DNA from: Nematostella vectensis
Lineage: Eukaryota > Cnidaria > Anthozoa > Actiniaria > Edwardsiidae
Length of the DNA stretch: 64,000 bases
Direction: 5' to 3'
NCBI RefSeq assembly: GCF_932526225.1
Contig: NC_064047.1
Location: 3,843,501-3,907,500, forward strand
This document shows, piece after piece, positions 35,468 to 44,829 of the stretch. Under the pieces are notes generated by a model. That model made no database searches. It was given only the letters and a program-made list of their open reading frames with translations, and was not told where the DNA came from. How positions within the stretch are numbered: position 1 is the stretch's first letter; every line of letters starts with the position of its first letter. Position numbers and translations under genes: made by a program.

Positions 35468-38400
35468 CTATTGCTTTTTTAGTACTTTCAAGGCTTTTTG
35501 GAGATTGTCTATAGCTGTAGGGACGTCTTCATACTGCAAAGCGCTGGTCGCAAATCTACAAAATTTGAGTGCTTTATCCATGTCTTCTTGAGAAGTTGCA
35601 CCCGATTCACCTGTGTAGGAATCAGATGACGGAGCAGCTGGCTGTGGAAACAAGAAAATGTTCAAAGATCCGGCGTATTTTGTGAGCACTCCCAAAGGTC
35701 ACCCCCGTCACCACCCACCTATAATTTCTGATTGGCAGAAGAGCAAACGAGTCTAATAATAGGGAAAGTCACCCATGCAACGAGCAAAGCAACAAAAAGG
35801 GTTATACATGTACCAACACGTTTAGGGCAGTAAATAGTATGAGGGCAAGGGGGGGGGGCAGCTACCAACCACCCATCTCCCCCCTAAGAAAAGCAAGATT
35901 TATTCTACAAAGAGCAAATGAAAGAAAATTGCACCAGCACCCCAAGAAATGACTAAGGCTTGTCACCATCAAAAAACATCTGCCAAAATATAGCATATGC
36001 ATAGGAGCACATGCACAGTTCTTCGTTTTTGTTATGGATTAGAAGATGTAAAATCTAACGAATAAACATTATTCAATTTTGCAATAAGATATTTGCCATA
36101 TTGAGAACAAGAGGCCCAGTTGAGGCTTTAAATAAATTGAGCATCCCCCGCCCTGCGCATTTTTCTTCAACCTCCCCCTGCGGAGCGCATTATCCATGAT
36201 GGTGGCCAGGTTATGCAAACTCCGTGTTTACTGGGTTTTCGTGCCGGAAATACAATCAAAGCCTACAGGTAGGCTAAATCTTAACAAACAAACCTGTTGG
36301 AAGACAGTACGAGGTGCTGGCTTGGGTGGGGTACTAGACGGCACTTGAGGTTGGGAAGGCGTGTCCCCACCTGCATTCCATGCAGGGGGCTGGTCCCCAC
36401 TTGAGGCTGACTGGTTAGAAGGGCCCTCACCACTAGCCGACGCCCCTGAGGCATCACCATCAAAATATCCACCAAATTCATCTTCTTCTCCCCCAGGAGG
36501 GCCAGGTGTAGGAGTTACACCCTCTTTTAAGCATTTGTTAATGTAAGTGGCTTTCCACTTGGAGTACTTTTGTCGCATTGTTGCTTCATCTGTGAGTTCC
36601 CCAAACTGAGCAAGAGTGTCGTAGATAAGACTTGCAGTGTAAAAGGACTTGATAACATTTCTACAAAATGCAGAAATTCAAATTTCCAATATTAACAAAG
36701 GCATTTTTGACAAACAAGCGTGCATATGCCATTAGGTTGCACAGTTCTTACACGGAGCATTACTTAATATTCACAAACAAATATTTCCCTTCAAAAGGAT
36801 TTTTAGAAAAATTCTTAAATTTCAAAAGTATCAACTTTGAAAACATTACTTGTTAAATCTGGCAGCCCTGTCTTCTGTGTCGGCCCACAGGAAAAGTTGC
36901 CTGGCCTGCTCATCCATATGCGCCTGCCCTACAATGTCACTAGTGATGGCATCCTCACCAGCAAGCTCTTTCTTGGTCTATAAGGAAAAGAGTTCATGAG
37001 ACCCTACAAGCCTTCCACTGTATATTGTAGCAGATGGCTTTAGTGCAAATTGTTACAGTACAATGCCACTATGCACCTTAACATGGGATTCCCTATAAAT
37101 CAATAGTTCCAGGTGCTCCCTTTGACGTAAACAGGTCCGTAGACAGGAGGGTTCGGGGAGTTCAAGAGTGCTTTTTTAGCAATCCACAAAGAACAATATG
37201 AGCAAGGATTATTTCAGAAATTCAGAGGTTCAAAGGAACTGGAACATCAATATTATTAAAATTTACTAAGATATTTTAATTTCCATATATTTAGTTTTTG
37301 AATTTTGGAGATTTCAGCCCTGACGTCATGGAACACGATTATCCCCGCCATTGCGTAGAAGCTACGAGAGGAAATTTTCGCAAATCAGCGGCTACACATA
37401 GGCTACATTATGCACAACTTTCTTGATTTTCTGGTGTTACTTCTGTCATAAAGTATAATGATATGTTTGTTTTCATGATGTACTTAATTGGTGGTAAGTG
37501 ACATAGCTGTCAGCTCAACCGCATCAGGTGGGTGTCACAAGATTTTGGACCTCATCACAAGCCTGTTTTTGTGAGAATGTTCATACATTCTCTGTATTCA
37601 CTGGCATTGGCTCTCTTGGGTTTTTCACATATTTACTGTATTTCACCCGATTTCACAGGTTTCTAACAAGTTGGGTTGACAGCTATGAAGTGTACTCCGT
37701 ACACCTGAAAAATGAGGTATAGCATTCCCATACACACACCTTCTCGAGCTTGTCCATAAGAGTAAATAGGAATTTCTTTCCATCTGGACTTTTACTATCT
37801 AGCTTTATACCTTTCTGGACTGCAAAGAGGTTACCTAAAACAATAATTTCCAATTATGAGTACAACCAGTGCTCATGCAATACACATCTAATATGGTCGA
37901 AGGCTGCATTTGCATAAGACAATTGCACATCCATTAAATTTAACATTATAGATTACAAAATGTTTGTAAATAAGTGTCTTTTTTCCTCTTAATTTCCAGC
38001 CCTAATCTGTGAAATGTATATATATTCAATACCCAGCCATCTTTTAAGAGGCGAATGCATTATACACAGGAATATGCCAAACCGTAAATGGTAGCCATGC
38101 CAATTTTACTCAGCATGAATGCTGTCAGCAACATCCACATTTACAGACATCTAAGCTATTTGGCAGCACCATTCTAAGGGATAAGCCTATATTTTGATAA
38201 AATGATTTTCATAATACAATGCATCTATCTATAAAATCTATTCATAATAATCGACACTATGTCTAAGATCCCAAACTTTCCAAAACTAAAAATAAACTAT
38301 GACGTTTTGCCATCTTACTTGAAAACCTTGCAAAACAACATCAAGTACTCTATTGTGCGAGGTTTAAAGTCAAAGGATGGGACTCTCTACTCACAATAGT

Positions 38401-38491
38401 ACGCTACGATTCGATCTCTCTTTTCGTATTCTTTAGCGACTTTTAAATACGGTTGGATTGGTTTTAGAGAAGGTGGAACGTCAGCCGCCAT
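35468..38491 (-). CDS. VTA1: ESCRT-III/VPS4 cofactor VTA1 (LIP5)
   Basis: Five exons on the minus strand: 38395-38491, 37740-37834, 36850-36977, 36294-36660 and 35468-35641. They total 861 nt, 286 residues, and all phases agree. The N-terminus MAADVPPSLKPIQPYLKVAK and EYEKRDRIVAYYC matches the VTA1 MIT region. NLFAVQKGIKLDSKSPDGKK, AHMDEQARQLFLWADTEDRA and KSFYTASLIYDTLAQFGEL follow. After KYSKWKATYINKCLKEG comes a long Pro/Ser/Gly linker. The end DMDKALKFCRFATSALQYED followed by AIDNLQKALKVLKKQ is the C-terminal VPS4-binding domain. Length is close to the human protein (307). It should stimulate VPS4 ATPase in endosomal sorting. Its start faces PACRG with 345 bp between ATGs. Confidence 0.95.
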
Positions 38492-38836
38492 CTTGATTCT
38501 TTTTGTACTGCGGGCTCAAGTTGTTATTGGTCGACATATCGCGAAAGACTGGTGCGACTACAGGCAGTCCAAGATATTTTTTTAGTCTCCAAGAAGACAT
38601 CATGGTTACTTTTCGATAAGCGACGAAAATAAAAAGCTTCAAGTGCGAAGCGTTTCCTAGAAACTAAATAAAATAACAACATTTGATGTAAGAAATTTTC
38701 AATTTCTTCAAGACATTACAACTCTCCAAATATGGAATTCTGATTAGTTGCTAGGGCAACAGGCATGTAGCTTTCGTCGTCAATCGAGCAAGAAGTGGTT
38801 GATCTATGTGAAAGGGCGCTTTAGAGTTTATTAAAA
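38492..38836. promoter_or_regulatory. Divergent promoter, VTA1 and PACRG copy 1
   Basis: The interval separates head-to-head start codons by 345 bp. It contains an X-box at 38747-38760. The VTA1 ATG itself lies in GCCGCCATCTTG, a YY1-like context often seen at animal housekeeping starts. Shared promoter use is inferred. Confidence 0.55.
38747..38760 (+). promoter_or_regulatory. X-box (RFX-type) site upstream of PACRG copy 1
   Basis: GTTGCTAGGGCAAC is a nearly perfect imperfect-palindrome X-box, two GTTGCY half-sites with a two-base spacer. It ends 76 bp before the PACRG ATG. RFX factors recognise such sites in promoters of ciliary genes, and PACRG is a ciliary protein. Confidence 0.75.
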
Positions 38837-40094
38837 ATGTCCACAAAACATGCAATGTGTACAACGGTAGAGCAGCCATTTGGTTCGACAGTCAGGACCA
38901 AAGGACCCGCGAAAAAGGAGGTTTGTACATGCGCAACACTTTTTTTTAAAATTTTAATTTTGAAAACCCCGCCATTTTTTTCGGTAAAACCTACTTTGAA
39001 GATGAATTCTATTTCGATAACAACAAAAGGACGTTTAGTTTTTAAGTTATTGAATTATTTGTAAGAAAAAATATATCCTTGTGAAATTAGCCTGTATACA
39101 GGCTAATGAGAAATAGGTATTAGTTGAATATTATTCAATGAAATAATCCATTTCGGCAATTGCCGAAAAGCCCTTTTCTTTTGTGTGTAAAGAAAATTCA
39201 TCCGCCCTTTTTTCACAGACACGTGTGCTTTATCGTTCTACTAAGAATGGAGAAATAATAGCAGAGGCGTTTACATCGAAGTCAAGACTGCAGAACTCTA
39301 TAGTAAGAATATCAGTTGTTCATCTAGAAATTTAAAAATGGATATATTTCAAAACACTTCCCTTTCTTTCACTTCCCTTTCCTTTTATTCTTTCACTCTT
39401 CTCCATGTGAAAAGGCTAAAGATTTGCTCAAGCCTCCTCTCTGATGTACTATAATGAAGAATATTATTTTATATAGGTGAAGCCTGCTCCTCCGGCTGGA
39501 GCATTTAAGGAAAGGCAAGCCCCACAAACAAACTTCAGGAAGTGCTATGACCGGGGTGACTTTCCAATTGCCCTAGAACACGACACCAAGGGGAACAAGA
39601 TTGCCTGGAAGGTCGAGATTGAAAAACTGGATTATCACCATTATTTGCCATTGTTTGTTGAAGGTCTCTGCGAGACAAGCCACCCTTATGAGTTTTTCGC
39701 CAGGCAAGGTGTCCATGATATGTTAGAGCATGGGGGTAGCAAGGTGTTGCCGGTGATCCCACAACTGATCATTCCATTCAAGCAAGCACTTAACACAAGG
39801 AACCCAAAAGTTGTGTGCACAACTTTGAAAGCACTCCAGCATCTTGTTGTCTCTGCTGACTTGGTTGGTGAGGCACTGGTTCCATACTACAGACAAATCC
39901 TACCAATCCTGAACATCTTCAAAAACAAAAATCTCAACTCTGGTGATGGCATTGACTACAGTCAACAAAGAAGAGAAAACATTGGGGACTTGATTACTGA
40001 AACACTTGAAGGATTTGAGAGGCGAGGCGGCCCTGATGCCTTTATCAATATCAAGTATATGGTGCCAACCTATGAATCGTGCATGTTAAATTGA
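38837..40094 (+). CDS. PACRG: Parkin co-regulated gene protein, copy 1
   Basis: Exons 38837-38920, 39219-39302 and 39477-40094 join in phase 0 to give 786 nt, 261 residues. The conserved core begins in exon 2 ([10 protein letters not shown]) and fills exon 3: [92 protein letters not shown] and the end YESCMLN. PACRG is an alpha-helical-repeat protein at the inner junction of axonemal doublet microtubules. A second, colinear paralogue begins 554 bp downstream with introns at the same positions. Confidence 0.97.
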
Positions 40095-40648
40095 TTTCCA
40101 GATAGTTTAAACCAACAACTACCTCACCTCTTGGTTTTTTTTTCAAAAGGACTAAACATTGACCAAATTAGTATTCATTTCTGTGCATATTTTTGGCTTG
40201 TTTTTTTGCCCTTTTTTTCTTTTGTACACCCAGTGACAAAAGATATTATATAAAACTGGATTCAGAAATATATTTTTCTTGTTTACTGTTGAACTTTAAA
40301 TTATATATTTAAATTTTAATGTTAATTTTAAGAATATATATATATTTTTTCTACAAAATATTTTGTATTAATTCGCACATTTCTAAATGTGCTTCTGAAT
40401 AACTCTTGTCTAAAGTTTTTCCAAAAACTTTATTTAATCGTCAAGTAATGCAATTATTCCTATAGCCCGTGAAAGAGATCATTAAAATGCATACTATTGT
40501 CCCGGTCAGCCATATATGGATCAAAATACTTTGGTTGCTAAGGGGGCTACAACTAAAGTTCGTCGTCACACTAAACACACAACACTGAGCGAGCAAGGAA
40601 AGCGTACAGAAAGCTCTTCCAAAGTTCGAATTATTTTTATTTTAAAAT
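40095..40648. promoter_or_regulatory. Spacer between PACRG copies
   Basis: AT-rich 3' UTR sequence of copy 1 leads into the copy 2 promoter. GTTGCTAAGGGGGCTAC at 40534-40550 resembles a decayed X-box: the left half-site is kept but the right half is not GCAAC. Confidence 0.45.
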
Positions 40649-41635
40649 ATGGCTACTAGAATGCGAACGAGAATTGAACCGCCTTTTGGCGCATCTATGA
40701 AAACTAAGACATCCCCGGACAAGAAGCAAGTAAGTGAATTCTCAAACTGTCTTCGATGAATATGGCGGCTTCGTGTTCCCTTACACGCACGTTCGATGTT
40801 AACGAATCTTTTTCCTTCTTTAGGCAACATCAACTAAGCGGCCTGAAGTTGTAGCAGAGGCATTCACTACAAAGTCAAGACAACCATTCTCTAAGGTAAA
40901 TTTAGATTTTGCGTTTAATTTAGCTGGTAAAACAACCATTGTAATTTGTGTTTGTTTCCCCTAACAACAACACTGGTAAAATCTTGATATTCCTTGAATA
41001 TCGCCGTTTGTACTTAGGTCAAATCGCCGCCCGCTGCTGGAGCTTTTGCAGAGCGGTCTGTTGCCCCGACTGCATTCAGAAAGTTTTATGAACGTGGCGA
41101 TTTCCCGATTGCTTTGGAACACGACACGAAAGGTAACAAGATCGCGTGGAAAGTTGAGATCGAAAAGCTCGACTACCATCATTACCTCCCGCTTTTCGCG
41201 GACGGGCTCTCTGAGACAACCCACCCATACGAGTTTTTCGCCAGACAAGGAGTCCATGATATGTTAGAGCATGGTGGCAACAAGATTCTACCAGTGATAC
41301 CCCAGTTGATAATTCCTCTCAAGCAAGCTCTTGCTACCCGACAACCAAAAGTGCTTTGTACCACCTTAAAGGTTCTACAACACTTAGTAGTGTCCGGTGA
41401 TTTGATTGGCGAAGCGTTGGTACCCTACTACAGGCAAATCCTCCCAGTATTAAACATCTTCAAGAACTGCAACCTCAACTCCGGAGACAAGATTGATTAC
41501 AGTCAGCACAAGCGGGAAAACATTGGCGACCTCATCCATGAGACTCTGGAACAGTTCGAAAGGACTGGTGGGCCTGATGCTTTCATCAACATCAAGTACA
41601 TGATTCCAACATATGAATCATGCATGCTAAATTAA
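40649..41635 (+). CDS. PACRG: Parkin co-regulated gene protein, copy 2
   Basis: Exons 40649-40729, 40824-40895 and 41018-41635 join in phase 0 to give 771 nt, 256 residues. The third exon has exactly the same length (618 nt) as in copy 1 and ends with the same YESCMLN. Core motifs are [54 protein letters not shown] and [19 protein letters not shown]. Exons 1 and 2 ([28 protein letters not shown]) differ more. Conserved intron positions show tandem gene duplication. Codon differences are spread throughout, so the duplication is not very recent. It probably has a ciliary or basal-body role like copy 1. Confidence 0.96.
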
Positions 41636-42560
41636 GTCTTAGTAAGGATGAATTTTGGAAAATTATCTGTGGATGTCAGTTAATTTTCCCAGGAAAGGGG
41701 AAGTAAGGGTCCAGTTTTAATACTTTGAAATCCTGACAAACCACAGAAATGAGACAAAGAACAGTGTAGCCTACCTTAAGGCTTTGATAGTTTTTCTGGT
41801 ATAAGAACCCTGAAAACATGGAGTTTGTATATCACTGCCTTTGTCTTGGAATATGGGCTGCACAGAAAATGTGTGAACTCCATGTTTTTAGGGCTATCAT
41901 ACTGAAAAGACTATCAAAGCCTACAGGAAGTCTAAAAAGAGTGGTGTGCTTTACACCATATAAAGTTCCTAAATCATAATCTTTTGTCAGCTTTGTCTGG
42001 CAACCAGAACAGGTATGTTTCTGCTACATTTGATTATAATGTATTTTCTATCTTTGACTGGTGTCAGGGCCCTAGCAGAGAAAATATTTATAAGTGTGCT
42101 ATCGGATAATCCTTCAAATGCCTTTTGCATCTTTAGTAAATAGTATTTAAGTTCATTCAGTTTTTTAGTTCATTCTGTGAATTATTAATTACAATCTCAA
42201 CTATGCATTTGATTGTTGTCTCATTACAAATGTGATATTTTGAAGATCATCATATTTTATATAATTTACTGGAAATGTTTCTCTTTTCATCACTTCAAAT
42301 CTTATTCAATTTTCTTTAGCAGTATACTGTTATTTCTCAAAATGTGTAAGAAATTATCTTTTTCAGCAGTGCTTAAAGCCAAAAAAGATTGTACTATATT
42401 GTATTAGTCAATAGTTTAGATTTTTATTTTGCAACAGATTCAAAAACAGTCATTATATATATTGTTATATAGCAGGTCTTTGTGTGGTAATTGTGTGTAG
42501 ATAACAGTAGTAAAAGACAATGTTAAACACTTTGCATCTATGCTATTATCAGCAGCAGGC
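41636..42560. other. Downstream flank of PACRG copy 2
   Basis: No coding sequence is seen. An inverted repeat spans about 41770-41935, with TAAGGCTTTGATAGTTTTTC, AACCCTGAAAACATGGAGTT and the complementary AACTCCATGTTTTTAGGGCT and ACTATCAAAGCCTACAGG. Confidence 0.55.
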
Positions 42561-42564
42561 AGGT

Positions 42565-43345
42565 TCCCAGGGGGGGGGGGGGGGGTGCGCAGTCATAGGT
42601 GTCATATGGAAAAAGAATAGCATTTGAAGATTCCTTAATAAGAAATGACCCACTTTTTGGCTGCCAAAAAGAATAGCATTTGAAGATTCCTTAATAAGAA
42701 ATGACCCACTTTTGCCGCCAAGAAGGGGGGGGGGGGGGTGCGCAGTCATAATGTAGGTATCATATGGAAAAAGAATAGTATTTGAAGATTCCTTAATAAG
42801 AAATGACCCACTTTTTGGCCGCCAAGGGGGGGGGGGGGGTGCAGTCATAGGTGTCATATGGAAAAAGAATAGTATTTAAAGATTCCTTAATAAGAAATGA
42901 CCCACTTTTTGGCCGCCAAGGGGGGGGGGGGTGCGCAGTCATAGGTGTCATATGGAAAAAGAATAGTATTTGAAGATTCCTTAATAAGAAATGACCCACT
43001 TTTTGGCCGCCAAGAGGGGGGGGGGGGTGCGCAGTCATAGGTGTCATATGGAAAAAGAATAGCATTTGAAGATTCCTTAATAAGAAATGACCCACTTTTT
43101 GGCCGCCAAGGGGGGGGGTGCAGTCATATGGAAAAAGAATAGCATTTGAAGATTCCTTAATAAGAAATGACCCACTTTTTGGCCGCCAAGGGGGGGGGGG
43201 GTGCAGTCATAGGTGTCATATGGAAAAAGAATAGCATTTGAAGATTCCTTAATAAGAAATGACCCACTTTTTGGCCGCCAAAAAGAATAGCATTTGAAGA
43301 TTCCTTAATAAGAAATGACCCACTTTTTGGCCGCCAAGAGGGGGG
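42565..43345. repeat. Tandem array with variable poly-G tracts
   Basis: About nine copies of a unit of up to 95 bp share GAAGATTCCTTAATAAGAAA, TGACCCACTTTTTGGCCGCC, a G-run of 9-17 bases, and GCAGTCATAGGTGTCATATG. Two copies are shorter (about 55-60 bp) because the poly-G and GCAGTCATA part is missing. The open frames over this array are artefacts of repetition. Confidence 0.9.
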
Positions 43346-43937
43346 GGCACATGCACTCTGCACACCCCCTTGTCCACGCGCCTGATCAGGATCTAGATGG
43401 GGGGTGAGAGGTCCATAGCAAGAAATAGGAGGGTGGGGTGGCTTATTCATTTTCCTGGGTTTTCATATACTTTCTCTCCTCTAAACGAGCCTCCATTGTT
43501 ACATAACATCTGCCAAGTTTGGTTGTCTAATATTTCTACTCATTATTACATGAATGGCAGGTGGTGTGTTATTACATTCACGATAAAGCACTTAACCACA
43601 TTAATGGGCGACGACGGACATGTTATTACATTTATGGTTGGGTATTTATTACTTTTATTTTGGGCGCTTTATTACATTTATATAGGCATTATTACGTTTG
43701 TATGATTTGGGCATACAACGATAAACCCTGTGGCAGGGGTCACCCTCGGTGACAGTTCTGTGCTAACTTACAATTCACACACTTGTTCTGGAGCCTCGCT
43801 CTGTTATGCCTTCCGCACCAGTTGTTGAAAGTCGTACATACATCATCTCATCCTTGATATTCTCTAGCGCAGTTGCTGATAATAAAATCAAGCACCCAGG
43901 CTCGGATTACTCTTTTATTTTCATATGTTTATTTGCG
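43346..43937. other. Unassigned intergenic sequence
   Basis: No gene or strong repeat was recognised. TTATTACATT motifs recur at 43540-43695 (TGTTATTACATT, CTTTATTACATT) as a loose repeat. Confidence 0.5.
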
Positions 43938-44089
43938 TACCGTAAATGACCCTAATAAACGCCCGGGGCGTTTATTAAATTTCGATGGTCCGAGGGGGCG
44001 TTTATTAGATAGGAGGCGTTTATTAGAAAGGGGCGTTCTTTACAAACTATGAAAATATAACAAACCCAACAGGCCTGTAACCAGAAACA

Positions 44090-44295
44090 AAATTTTACCG
44101 AGGCAAAGTTAGCCACTGGATGATAAATCCAACAAAAGCAGGTGTTTTATCTCATATTTTTCAATTGTGAAACACTAAACATCAAAATTTTACCGAGGCG
44201 AAGCTAGCCACTGGATGATAAATCCAACAAAAGCAGGTGTTTTATCTCATATTTTTCAATTGTGAAACACTAAACATCAAAATTTTACCGAGGCG
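44090..44295. repeat. Tandem repeat of about 96 bp inside the MITE
   Basis: Two full copies and the start of a third share AAATTTTACCGAGGC, GATGATAAATCCAACAAAAG and TTTCAATTGTGAAACACTAA. Confidence 0.85.
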
Positions 44296-44807
44296 AGTGC
44301 CTCACTTGCCTCATACTGGCTACGAGCCTTCCTAAGTGCAGTTGGGGTTCTAGTTTCAGCCAGAATCATTTTAAATCATAGCCTGCGTAGCAAGCGTTTA
44401 CCATGCGACGAATCGAATGCAATGATTCAACGGTGCAAGTATTCGGAAACGAGAAGTAGGCTTTATTCCTGGATGCTACACTGCGAGGACAAAACGAAAG
44501 AAAATTGCAGACACCCTAAGCAATGAGATAAGGAACGTTAAAGGGCGGTACCCTCATTTTGAACTTGACATTGAACAAGGCGCTACTCGCTTACCAGTGT
44601 TGATTAAGCGAAATGGCAATTAAATTACCATTTATATTTCCGGAATTCCTATGTCGTTTCTTTTTAAGCTGGCAGTGAAGGGAGCGGGGGGGGGGGGGGG
44701 GGGGGGGGGTTAGGGAGGGGGCGTTTATTAGAGAGGGGTGTTCATTGCAAACTTGTAAGCTTAGCGGGGCGTTCATTAGATCAGAAGCGTTCTTTAGATA
44801 GGGGGCG

Positions 44808-44813
44808 TTTATT
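44808..44813 (-). terminator. Candidate LIN28 polyadenylation signal supplied by the MITE
   Basis: TTTATT on the plus strand is AATAAA in LIN28 sense. It lies 16 bp after the stop codon and inside the MITE terminal repeat. More AATAAA-type words follow within the element. Confidence 0.5.
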
Positions 44814-44829
44814 AGGTCATTTACGGTAT

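Larger units (their letters stand above)
43938..44828. mobile_element. TA-flanked MITE abutting the LIN28 stop codon
   Basis: Termini TACCGTAAATGACCCTAATA and TATTAGGTCATTTACGGTA are inverted repeats extending into AAACGCCC/GGGCGTTT. Terminal TA dinucleotides suggest a Tc1/mariner-type target duplication. GCGTTTATTAGA-type words recur inside. A direct repeat of about 96 bp (AAAATTTTACCGAGGC, CACTGGATGATAAATCC, AAAGCAGGTGTTTTATCTC) occurs more than twice at 44090-44295. A poly-G tract lies at about 44686-44709. The right end is one base before LIN28's stop codon complement. Confidence 0.75.
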
